Positions 1 through 11,024 of a stretch of DNA of 64,000 nucleotides are shown here, one piece after another. The first letter of the stretch is position 1. The number at the start of each line of letters is the position of its first letter. The DNA is from Montifringilla adamsi (taxonomy: Eukaryota > Chordata > Aves > Passeriformes > Passeridae): assembly GCA_017590115.1 (NCBI GenBank), contig JAGGNK010006560.1:1-64000 (forward strand), read 5' to 3'. Below the pieces are notes generated by a model. It worked only from the letters and a program-made list of their open reading frames with translations. It was not told the DNA's origin and did no database searches. The position numbers were made by a program, and so were the translations under genes.

Positions 1-2844
1 GGAGGCACCCAGAGAGACGGAGACAATACCTCACTAATTGTTGGAAAGAAACACTGTCTTTAGGGCTGAAATGAGCTGGTAACAGGCAAAAAGCTCCAGT
101 TTTTTCTGTGTAATTCAGTGGTTTTCAATTAATGGACCACTTCTACTCAGGTTATTTCCCCATGCAAATCTACTTTACGTATTAATTTGAAGTCCATTTC
201 TGAGTGTCCAATAAAGGCATATTATATTAAGAGCAAGCAGGCATCATCCTCACCTGCCCTTCCTTTAATGCCAAATACAAGTAAATTTGAGAATGGAAAT
301 TAGCCAGGGTTCTGCAGGACAGCACACGACTTCCTAGGAACCCCTCCTGAAAAAGACAGGCAACAATCTTTTAAAATACTTTCTTCCCCCTCTTGCCTGT
401 GTTCTTTCCTCACTTTTTCATTATATCAATTTTGATTTCCTTTTGTTATAACAGACTTCATATCTCAAAATCTCCACATTGTGAAATAAGCCTAATTCAA
501 AATACTTCTAGAAAACTTCTAACTATTTTTTAATAAATATGTAAGTGGAAACATTCAACTGGATCTTAATTTTTCCTTGCTAGCTCACGCAACTTCAACT
601 GCAGGTAACTTATCTTCAGTGAACACTAAAAGCAACATCTGGAAAATGAAACAATTTATGAGAATAAATAAAAAGTCACTGAGCTGTTACACAGTTTTCT
701 GTCTCTAGGTTATTAATTTTCCTATGTTTAGAAAGGAATCACTCTTAGAATTGGTGTAATTGGGCAGACACATGAACTCTTACATTTATTTTCTTTGAAA
801 GAAAATATTTTTTGGGGTTTTTTTAATGCAAGTATTTTAACTTTAGGACTGACTTTTGTCAGGATAGGCAAAACAGTAAGAAGTTAGGTTGAGTTTGGAA
901 TGAATATGAGCATTGGAGTATGGAACAAGATTTGTCTTGATCCTTTCAGGGGGTGACTTTCAGGGAATGATCAATGCACCAGGATACCACTGGAACAATT
1001 ACCACTGAGAAACAAAACAAGCCAGCTAAGGAAACAGAAACCTCACTGACAACCAACATAGTTTCTATGTGAGAAAAACTCTAATGTACAAATGCTTTGA
1101 AGCTGTCAAATGGCATGGCAATAAAAACTGCATTCACCTCTTAGAATGTCACTCTGTCGTATTAATCAGTCTTACTGGCACACTTTGCCAACAGGTTCAG
1201 ACTATACAGACAGATAAATGCAAGCAGCTATTTTGTATAGCTATAGACACATAATTATCACTTTAGGTTTCATTATTTTAGTCTATTAAGAAGGTATTCT
1301 CACCAGACATCATACCAACTGTTTTCATTTGCATTTGCAGCCAGTCTACAATACATTGCTGTATGTGCACGTCAGTATTTTCCGAGATGGTGTTTTGAGA
1401 ACGAAACTCCTGTTGAATTGAACTCTCTGTGACTAATTGATAAAATCTTGCAACAGATTTTTTAAGTCCTGAAAATGATAGTCTGTAGCAAAAAGGCAGC
1501 AATAAAACACAACTCCATTGCATCAGAAAATTTAATAAAAAAACAAATTTAATATGTGTCCCTTTCACATGCACACAGGTGAAGTATAAAATTATGAGGG
1601 TGATGATTCTACATTACCAGAATATCCAGATTAAAGGGTTTGAAATCTGGGTACTCTTGAAATCACTAAAACCATAGTTTGAAGAGACAATTAATTGTGA
1701 TTTAGGATTCTTCATTCTGGAGGAAAAATGTTATAATCACATAAACCTGACCCTGCCTCAGAAGCCTTAATGGCAGATCAGGATTTTCTCTGGGTCAAAC
1801 CTCTTTTATGATGGATTATGAATGGCTTGTCCACTAGCACCTGCTTAAAGCATATAAGCATAAAGATGGCAGAAATCACAGAGTTGGCACAAACACTGCA
1901 TCACTTGTCTGTGTGGTTCAGATGAAATGTGAACTATTGGGTCAACAAAGAAAGGCAACAATTTCTTCCTCTCTTTTGTTTTCATCATACTGGTCATACT
2001 GGATTATCAACACAACAAACACCAGTTTTACAAGCCCTTTACAGTGCTCATTAAATACACAATCAACAAATGTATGATCAATGAAAATATAAATCATTAG
2101 CACTAAGATACTATTACATCTTTACAGAAACAGATAAAAGTATAATAATAACAGAATAGAACTGAATAGTAAATAGGTGAAACCAGCCACTAGAACAACA
2201 TTCAAACATTTTTCTTATCTTGAATTACATTATCACCAGAATTTCTTAGGTCTTTAATACCTATGAAAGTATATTACAGGTTATGGATGACTTTTTCTTT
2301 CCTGTATTTGCAAAATTAATGAAATTTTACACTAAGTATGGTTTATTCTGTAGTGTACAGATTCTACTGAGAAATTACTGAGTACTTTAAGAAACTTTTT
2401 GAACATTAAAAATGTTATCAGTTAAACTCATCCTATTTATTTCTCAGCAAAGTGCTCCCACAACAGGCTACTAGAAAATAATGGCTCTCAAATTCAAGCT
2501 AACAAAATGAATTTGAAGTTTCACTCAGCACTGTGAAAAGAATGCTTTCTTTGTCTACACTCAAACACCAAAAATGGTGTACATCCTCTGAAAAATGTCA
2601 CACTATGTTCCCAAGAATACCACAGGAATATAAATTGCTGATAGAGCAGATGCAGCAAGGAGAACCTAAGAGATTTACAGTCCATCCTGAGCTGTCCTCA
2701 GAGGACTGAATTTTCCCTGTTAGGTGATGGGAAAGTATCTGCAATGTCTTCTCCACTCACAGAGTACCCGGATTTCCAACTGATACCAGTGTGGGACTAA
2801 GTTTGCCTAAAACACAGACACCTTAATATCAGCTACAGATCTCA

Positions 2845-3168
2845 ACTAGTCACCATGCCTAAATTCCTAGCGGGATTTCAACCCTGAGTTCCACACAGCA
2901 GTGTAGGCTGCTGCATTTTGATGTTTTAATCAGAATCCATGTAGTCCCTTGTTCAATGTTTTCTCTTTGTTTTCTATAGCTGTTGGTAAAATTCTTACTT
3001 CTGTCAATCTGATACCGCAAATCCGCAATATTTTCTGTGTAATGGAGCAAGAAATGAGGAGCATGGGGGTAGTCATAAAATATTTACAAAGGCACTGCAA
3101 CAGATATATAAAATATCTCAGCAAAACCTATTTTAGCAATGAGATGAATACTAGTCACCATGCCTAAA
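2845..3168. repeat. Pair of 19-bp exact direct repeats, 305 bp apart
   Basis: The 19-mer ACTAGTCACCATGCCTAAA occurs at 2845-2863 and again at 3150-3168. The 286 bp between them shows no clear transposon ends or poly-A tail. It could be a small segmental duplication, a chance survival of an old repeat, or an insertion-site duplication. Confidence 0.8.
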
Positions 3169-4726
3169 CTAGTCTAAGTAGGGAAATAAAAAGTATTTCA
3201 GAAATCATCTTAAATGTACCAAAAGAGCTATTGAGATGTTTCTACTCAAAACAGCCAGTCTAAACAGAGCTATTGTAACATAATCCAGTGTTGATGGCAT
3301 TTTTACCAGGAGTAAAATTTTCTTCTCAAAAACTAATAGGTTAAATACCACTCCACAAATGCCTTAAGTGAAGGCAAAGGCCTATTTCTCTGAGCCAACA
3401 AAAAGAACATACAGTAGAAGGCATTATAGAACATGGATATATTATCCACTAATTTCATGCCTTGCATCTGTGAGTCTTGCATATGCCATTACTCTGTGCT
3501 AAATTAATTTAGGCTCATTCAGTCAAATGAATGCACTGGAGAACTAATATAAACTAGAATTTCCTGAGCCATTATTTTCTATATTCCAAAACCTAAAATA
3601 GTTTATGCTGATTTTACTAGCTAATTGTAACTGGCAGGTCATTTGCAGAACAGTAAAAGCAAACCACTTCATGAGGGGTAAAACAAATTTAATGTATTAA
3701 TTTGTGACCTTAACTCACAAAAACTTTCTCCTGAGGAGATTGATTTCTCAGCTCAAGACAAGTTTGTAGATGACATATTGATCATGATACATTAGAACAT
3801 ATATTCAAGTAAAAGCTAGCAAGAAGAAAGCAGTACAGACTAAAATAGTAAGCTGTTAAATAGGATATTAGTATCTTGCCTGAAATTTTGTCTTTTTTTT
3901 AGTTGTATTCTATAGAAAGGGCTAGATGATAGTGTTATTTGCACCTCAAGAATTTCTTTGACAGCACTAGGATTACTATAGAAAAACAAAGGAAAATCTA
4001 GCCCATTATTAATAAATTTGGCTTCATGTTTTGTTTCATAAACACAGTTCCTATGCAGAGATAAATTTTCCTCATTTTTCCCAGACAAATACTTTTCAAT
4101 AAGCTTTCTGATGTTTTTATGACCAAGTCTGAATCAGAGTTTACTAAGCTAACTGAGTGAAGAAGACATCTATATTTATCCTTTATATTGAAGCCTGGAA
4201 GTGGGAAGACAGCAAGTTTACAATCCACTGGGTTCAGTGGCAAGGCCTTTCCTGCTCTGTACATATAACTGTCCAGAGCTGATTCTCTGTGGATGTTCCC
4301 AAAAGCCTTGGCACCACTCTGAGAGGTAATAAGGGCAAAATATTACTCTTTTTTCTTTTTTTTTCAAGACCTTAAAAACCTGCCTACAACAATCAGTGAG
4401 GACACTGTTTTTAGCACCTGGATTCACCTTGATTGATTATGTCAATCTGGCACATCAGATACAGCTACAAACTACAGGAAGGTTTGCTGCACAGTTCCTC
4501 CTGAAGTCATTCTGCTAGCCTGGGTATGTTACCCCTGTCGTGAGCAAGTCCCAGTGTTAACAAATCTAACACAATCGTGCTTTTGATGTTGGGCTAGGAG
4601 TCACAACACAGGTAAGCTATGCTTCTGATTCCTCTTCTCTTGTAAATGTGTTTTTAGATGGACTGGAGGTTATCAGTCCCCAGAAATAAACCCACCTTTT
4701 TTATTTTTTCTTTGTGTATGCACTTC

Positions 4727-4746
4727 TGTGTGTGTGTGTGTGTGTG
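4727..4746. repeat. (TG)10 microsatellite
   Basis: Ten perfect TG dinucleotides are directly visible within the partial SMOC2 intron. On the SMOC2 sense strand this is a CA repeat. Confidence 0.95.
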
Positions 4747-6030
4747 TTGAAGCTTTGGCAGCTACACTGCAAACTCAAAAAGTCTTACTTAAGTCTCTAG
4801 CACTGTAAAAATTAAACAAATACTCCTAACAGTGACAAATTTCTATAGACATCTTTTATTCTACAGAAATCCTAAAGGAATTCTGTTCTTGCCTACACTG
4901 ACTAAAGAAATTAAAAATTAAATCTCCAGCATGAAAAGTATTTGCTTCAAACTCTTGCCTACACTGCTTAAGGTCCTTCCCTTAAGTGCCTACTGGAAAA
5001 TCAAGGAGAGAAAAAATTACTAATAATTATTGCACTCATATTAAAAATAGCTTGCATAAAGAAATCTTTAAACATTTTAGTATCTTGCTTTCTTCTTATG
5101 ATGATTGTTTGTCTTTTCTAAACGCTTTTGGCCCTCAATTCAGTAAAATACTTAAGCACAGTACTTAATGTAAAGCATAACCTCAATTTCTACTGGATTT
5201 GAAGTGTGGTTTGGGGTGATTTACTGAATCGTAGCCTACATCATTAATATTTCCTTTCAAACTATACATTTTTCTACAGAAATAAAAACCAGGAATATTC
5301 TCTAAAGTTTATCCACTGAAAGGAATCAGCAATGAGAAAGGCACCAAAATTTATCATCCACCAAAGCACTGAATTTATCTGAATACTCTAGAGAATTCAG
5401 CCTTAGAACATTCACCTGACATACCTAGTCCAGGTTTAAAAATCTCTATTCTAAACAATTATGAAAATAAGTAAAGCCAGAATTCCACAATTATTTTTTA
5501 AAAAGCAGCATAATTAATTCACACCAAAACAGTGATCAGTTTGTAAATAGCAGGTGACTGATGTAGTAAAAAGCAGGTAACACTGTCTTTCCAATTCCTG
5601 CTCACTAAATACTGGCTTCTGATGGGAGTTTGCTTCTTTTCAGGTTTGCCTCCTCTGATTTACAACTAAACAGTAATCCACAAGTCATTTTACAAACACT
5701 TTCTTGCTACATGTCACCCAAAAATAAGGAGATAACAAAGATGAAGATAATTAAAAAGAATGTAAAAAATAAATGTCTGACCCACTAAACATATGTAAAT
5801 AGGTATGAACCAGAGACTTCAGTGGACTAATATAATTTTAGCCAAGTAAAGCCTGGCCAAAAGTACTTCTCTATAAAGGAATGTATAATGCATGAGCTCA
5901 GTAAATCATCACCATTGCAAATCATTAAGGCACTACCATACAACGAGAGTGGAAGCATGATGGTTATTAAAATAGTTCATGCATACCTTCAGAGGCACTT
6001 TGCAAAGTATGGATGACCTAAGTTTCTTAC

Positions 6031-6105
6031 CTGAGCTTTTATTGGTTTTGTTCTGTCTACTCTTTACTTGCTCAGTCCATAAGGTAGGATAACGAGAAGC
6101 TATAT
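6031..6105 (-). CDS. SMOC2: SMOC2 exon, third linker exon with N-glycosylation sequons (probably exon 7)
   Basis: This 75-bp exon on the minus strand reads (D)IASRYPTLWTEQVKSRQ followed by NKTNKSS plus one base. It is the last part of the linker before the second thyroglobulin domain. The acceptor follows a strong run of T and C (ttttcctag|ATATAG) and the donor is CTCAG|gtaaga. It is phase 1 to phase 1 (two bases, 24 codons, one base). It carries two overlapping-style N-linked sequons, Asn-Lys-Thr and Asn-Lys-Ser. It is the most downstream SMOC2 exon visible. The next one, expected to open the second TY domain, was not found in 1-6030 and must lie beyond base 1. Confidence 0.95.
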
Positions 6106-6887
6106 CTAGGAAAAAAAAAAGGCAACAGAAAATACTTGATAAATGTTAACATTTTTAAAATTTATTACCAACTGAATAGGGGCTAGTTTTAAAGAAACAT
6201 GGATCTTAAAAAAAAGTCACATTGGTTTATATTAGGGCAGTTAAGACTATTATTCATGCAAAGGCATGAATAGTCCTTTCCTTATTCTATTTGTACAGAA
6301 GATTTTTCAATCTAAAAGTTCAATAAACACTTTTAGATGAAAATTAAGTTTAATTAAAATAAAAATGTCCTACTCTGGACCCAAAATATATAATGGCTGC
6401 AGACCCAAATTCTGCAAGATTAGCAGTGAGTGATAAGGCAGCCACAACATAGGACTATTATTGCTTATTTAATGGCAATTGATTTCTCCAGAGGCAAGCT
6501 TCACAACACATCAGCCTTTACAGTGATATTACTAGTCATTAATATACGCTGAGGATAGAATTTACCCTTTGACTTGTTTATTTGAACATAGAGTTCTAAT
6601 CTACACTTTGGCTCAAGTTTAAAACCTGCGTCTGCCCTCAGTCACAACAAATAAAATTGCTGATGTTGGTCTCCACACTAAAGTCTCATCTCCAGACTAT
6701 CATACAAAATTCACTGCCTGCAAGACGCTATTGTGTTTGTTGTCTTTGTTGTTCCTAAAAAAAGAACAGATATTTGCAATTTCTTCCACCACCCCAGCAG
6801 TTGTAGATAATCCTAGGATGTAATTTTATGTTGTGGAATACAGTCCATAACTGCACAGTTTAATACCATACTGTTAAATTCACTCAC
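6106..6887 (-). other. SMOC2: SMOC2 intron between second and third linker exons
   Basis: A 782-bp intron, phase 1, bounded by gtgagt at 6887 and tttttttttcctag at 6106 when read on the minus strand. It contains an imperfect hairpin near 6245-6276 (arms GACTAT..TCATGC and GCATGAATAGTC). Nothing else is recognised. Confidence 0.93.
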
Positions 6888-6938
6888 CTTCTTCATCACC
6901 TTGAGGCTGAGTCTCCAGCGCAGGAGCTGAGGCATCAT
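6888..6938 (-). CDS. SMOC2: SMOC2 exon, second linker exon (probably exon 6)
   Basis: This 51-bp exon on the minus strand reads (D)DASAPALETQPQGDEE plus one base. It belongs to the acidic, Pro/Gln-containing linker between the two thyroglobulin domains. The acceptor is tgaattcag|ATGATG and the donor is GAAGAAG|gtgagt, a near-consensus 5' splice site. It is phase 1 to phase 1 (two bases, 16 codons, one base), so it is a symmetric exon. The residue pattern matches mammalian SMOC2, which has DDAAAPALETQ in this position as I recall it. There are no cysteines or predicted folded elements. The next exon is only 782 bp away. Confidence 0.94.
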
Positions 6939-8134
6939 CTGAATTCAGAATGGAAAAGATTTGCAAGGAGACTACAATTATGAGAGTAAGCTAAATAAGT
7001 GTACATACATGACTGAAAATAATGATTTGCACATAGCCCCGGCCAGTAAACAATTTAAACATTCTTTACAGGCAGTACACAGCACAGATTTAGTACATAT
7101 ACAGACTATGTTTTATAAATGGATGGAGTCTGAGATCATGGATGATTAATTTATTGCAAGTTCTTTGGTGATGCATGAAGTGATCAGGTTGCTCTCTGGA
7201 GTGCAATTCTTCACTTCTAATGCTGCACACTGATACTTACAGATTATAACTGAAAAATCAGCATTTCTAAAGAAATAATTAGATAAATGTATAGAAGGAC
7301 TGAGACCTGTGAAATGAAAAACAGTCTAGAGGGAATGAGTGGCTGCAGACACCTTAAAATCAAAGGGTTTTTTAAGCACAGCAGGATCTATTTAAGAATC
7401 AAGTTGATTTATAAGTGAGATTCACAGATTATATAACCAGAATATTGTTTGCACAACTGTTATCCTCTGGTCAGCATTCTCCATCCACCCACTACCAACC
7501 ATTACTGCAAGAAATGAGGAAGGAAAAATTACAGAAAGCAAGACAAGAATTGACAAGAAGACATGAGTCATTTTAGGTTCAGTAAAACACTGTGGACGTA
7601 GTGCTGGAAGAGAAAAATTAAACATAAAAAAAACTATTTAAACAAGCTTTTGCTAAACAGAGTGGTACTAAAGACCCATCTTTACTTTATTATGTTTTTG
7701 TTATTTAAAACTATTGCAGATGTGGGGTAAATATGACTCAGGAGGCCATGCTAGTGCATATTTTCCAGTCATATTTTCCTGTGGCATGGAGCTAACTCCA
7801 AGACCAAGGTGTACTGCAGTAAACAGCATCTTCCGTGCAAAGGTTTTATTACTATTCCTTGCAGTTTCACAATTGGATCTCAGACCTAAACAGTTTCCAG
7901 ATTGTTTTCTTGGCATTTTCATGGAAGACAGAATCAAAGGTAACTGAGAAGCTGCTTCTGGCACATAGCCTTACCTGGGTAACAAGGGAGCAGCAGCTTT
8001 TAGGCTAACACACTATCTCTTTCCTTTCCTTCTTGCTAGTGCAATTCCAAGAGTCTCCTATTCTCTTTGCTATCACCATCACTGTTTGGGGCATTTTAAG
8101 TCTCTGTTGTCTTTAAATCATGCAAAAGGTTTGG

Positions 8135-8188
8135 GGTCACTCTGACCTTTGCCTCTAAGGGTCACAGTCTGGGTCACAGTCTAGGTCA
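8135..8188. promoter_or_regulatory. Candidate nuclear-receptor site cluster: perfect ERE palindrome plus three spaced half-sites
   Basis: GGTCACTCTGACC at 8135-8147 is a perfect palindrome of the estrogen-response-element form GGTCAnnnTGACC. It is followed by three same-direction half-sites: GGGTCA at 8159, GGGTCA at 8171 and AGGTCA at 8183. Each is separated by the identical hexamer CAGTCT, so the unit is 12 bp. Motif matches are seen directly; binding and enhancer activity are inference. Confidence 0.45.
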
Positions 8189-10441
8189 CAGCAAATACCG
8201 ATACCAAGTAGATACTGAGAGCAGGTAAAACCAAATTTCCAGCCATGGAATAGTGATCTTTATACAAAACCAAAGCAGCAGCAACGGGAGCTTATTTTCA
8301 ATGCAAAATTATCTAACCAAGGCATAAGGAGATTTCTTTTAAGAGTGCTCTTTCTTCATATCCACACAATGGCAGTATTCTTTGCTTCAATGTTATGAAA
8401 GACTGTCACTCCTCATTAGTTTTGCTGGCATTTCTGTGGTGTCCTCTGGGTGGTAGAATAACACCATTGATTAATTTCAGAGAGGCCATCAAGCATCCTA
8501 GTGTACTGAAAATCAAGATGATTTAGATGATCAATCAGTATGTGATTCAGGAAACCCAGTATTTCAGAAGGCAACATATGGTAGGCAGATATTACCCAGA
8601 GCTAAACCAGAAATTGGGTCTGCATTTAAATGACTTTTCTAAGAATCTTTTGGTACACAGTTTTAGTTTGTGACACATTTAATCTTATGCAATTACCTGA
8701 AATTCAGCATAATGCTGCAACTCAGTGATAATCACCCCAATCAAAATTAGCCTCCTGAACTTTGTTCAAGCAGCATTTAAAACAGTTTTGGTGTTGTTTT
8801 TGTTGTAATACAACATGTTTAATGACTGATATGAATTAGATATCTCACAGACTAATTGCACAATTCTTCCTGGCTGGCACATGCATACCAGTCTATATAT
8901 TTAAACATAAACTTGTTTAAATTGTTTGCTGTCAGAGTTCAGTTACCAAGAACACAGTCCTGCAGTCAGTTAAGAATCAGAAAAAAAGGGATGTGATCCC
9001 AACTCTGACACCTGTGCTTTTCAGAGTATAAATATTTTCCTTGGATAGAGGAAAGAACTGTGTAGCCAGAGAACATACTTAAGGGAACAAATTTTAAGCT
9101 TCATTTCTGTTCAGTTTAATGTTTAAATTTATAAACATGCTAACAAAGCCCCTGATCTCCAATATCTGCAGCTGGAAGTTTTCTTTCAGTATTGGAATAC
9201 CCAGAGAAAGCAAGGTGCACAAGTATATCAGATATGGCTCACCAGCTCCGTATCTATGAGACATCTTGGAAGGGGAGACTGTCTCAAGTTAAGTCTATGC
9301 TGTCTCTTGAGGAGAGTCCCCAAGACCACACTTTGAAGGTCTGAAGCACGTCCTCTGGAGCACTGAGAACACTGTGAACAAGCCTAAGTTTGCTGGGCTA
9401 CAATATGGGCAGACACTCCTGGTTGCTCCACAGGAACATGCAGAGGAAAGAGCAGAGAGTGTTATGGTTGCTGCAAAAACTACTACAGTGCCCTTGCAAG
9501 CTAAGCTACAAAATATGTTTTACTACACTGGCTGTGAAGCTGAAGCACAGCTCCTTAACTCAGACAGAGGTATGATCCTGGTCCCTACTCTGTGAGAGTC
9601 CCTAAAGAATTTGGGATGTCTCTGACAACACCACTTTATTTAAATCATAAGTCAGTGACCATCTGGAAGAAGGGTGAGGAGAGGAAGAAAGCAGTGTTTA
9701 AGAAGAAGCAGGGACCACCTAGGAACCAGGTCAGAAGCCTTTAATGCTGCAGGCTTGTGCTGGAGAACAAAAACCAGGCATGAATAAAATGCAATCATGT
9801 CACTTAAGACACAAATATACGTGGTAAGAAGGGAGATTTGATAAACTGTGTTCATTTCCTTGTTCTGTGACTGTTCATTCAGGGTTCAGTAGTTCAGCCA
9901 TCACAGCCACAAACAAAAATAGAGGATACCAGTCCAGTTTTATGTATGGGATAGTTCATTCAGTTCAAAGCTGAAAATGAAAGTCCAGACCTGAAGAAAA
10001 TGGGCAACACACGGTTAGTGGAACCTGCAATTTGTCTGGAAATACATGAAGGACCAATTTTTCAGTACTTTGTAATAATTAGCCTTAAAGAAGTACTGAT
10101 TCTTTTAGCCTAACAGCACTATAGTTTATTTCAATGTTAGGTTTATTGCAATACTGCAAAAGTGCCTGTCAAAAAAATTCAGTTATATTTACCAAGCACC
10201 AAACAGAGAGGCATTAACATTAGAACAGAAATGAGTAACTTCTTTAAAATTAACTTATGTAGTGTAACTGATGGAAATATTCAGTATGTTGTTTTCAGCT
10301 GAATCTAAAATTCTTTCAAGTGTTTGGAGAGTGTTAACTTTTGTTTAGATCATAGACATCTCATTCATTTTTGTCTACGAGCTATGTCATATTCACATCA
10401 GATTTTGTTCTGCCAAAAAGATATACATCATGACGTATATT

Positions 10442-10456
10442 AAAAAAAAAAAAAAA
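10442..10456. repeat. Poly-A run (A15)
   Basis: Fifteen consecutive A within the SMOC2 intron, visible directly. No retroposed body is recognised upstream of it. Confidence 0.9.
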
Positions 10457-10747
10457 TCTTCTGGCCGTAAATATAAGCCATCAGATGAATTAATCACAAT
10501 ATAAAGCCAAGTGCTGGGTCCAAGATGACTCAAGCACTATGGAAATAAAGTGAGAACTCCAGTTCCCAAGATTTTGGGACTGCAGAATGCTGTCTTTATC
10601 AAACAGACAGAATAATCTGTCCTCCAGAAAAAGCAAAAAGTATGGGAAAATATTTCAGAGTATAGAATTGGGGAGGAAAGTTGTTGTCCAAACAGCACTG
10701 AATTGCAAAGTCTATAGGACTGAGACTAGAAAAATATAGTGTCTGTG

Positions 10748-10756
<9 letters not shown>

Positions 10757-10788
<32 letters not shown>
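10757..10788. repeat. (AT)16 microsatellite
   Basis: Sixteen perfect AT dinucleotides, flanked by an ACATACAT lead-in. It lies about 190 bp past the donor side of the 48-bp exon, within the next intron. Confidence 0.95.
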
Positions 10789-10791
<3 letters not shown>

Positions 10792-10976
10792 TATACTTAT
10801 AAGTTTACTAAATATCTGCAATGAAATATAAAATTAATAACAAGCATGCATATATATTACATATGCAGCTACAATACATAATAAATTTATTTGGATAATT
10901 TAAATATATGGAAAACCACAGCAGTGTATCCCACAGTTATTTTAGCTTCTATTTAAAGGCCAGCTAAGATATTTAC

Positions 10977-11024
10977 CTGTTTTGCCTGTACCTTCTCGTT
11001 GTGGCAGCTTCTCACTCACTGAAC
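10977..11024 (-). CDS. SMOC2: SMOC2 exon, first linker exon after TY domain 1 (probably exon 5)
   Basis: This is a 48-bp microexon-like coding exon that is easy to miss by ORF length. The minus strand reads (G)SVSEKLPQREGTGKT plus one base, in the linker between the two thyroglobulin domains. The acceptor is ccaattgtag|GTTCAG and the donor is AAACAG|gtaaat. It enters and leaves in phase 1 (two bases, 15 codons, one base), so it fits both neighbours and could be skipped without shifting the frame. The peptide closely matches the mammalian SMOC2 linker as I recall it (one change, SVSEK for SVNEK). It is hydrophilic, without cysteines and probably unstructured. It lies 7.6 kb from the preceding exon. 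Confidence 0.93.

Larger units (their letters stand above)
1..6030 (-). other. SMOC2: SMOC2 intron downstream of the third linker exon (partial)
   Basis: This is intronic by position. I looked for the next SMOC2 exon (start of the second thyroglobulin domain) on the minus strand and did not see it, so the intron is at least 6030 bp and runs off the window. The sequence is AT-rich and otherwise unremarkable. It holds a short TG microsatellite and a 19-bp direct repeat, both listed separately. Open frames of 60-100 codons here have no recognisable protein similarity. Confidence 0.85.
6939..10976 (-). other. SMOC2: SMOC2 intron between first and second linker exons
   Basis: A 4038-bp intron, phase 1. 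It holds a nuclear-receptor-like motif cluster (8135-8188), a poly-A run (10442-10456) and an AT microsatellite (10757-10788). No further exon is supported; the open frames present lack splice context or known protein similarity. Confidence 0.93.
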
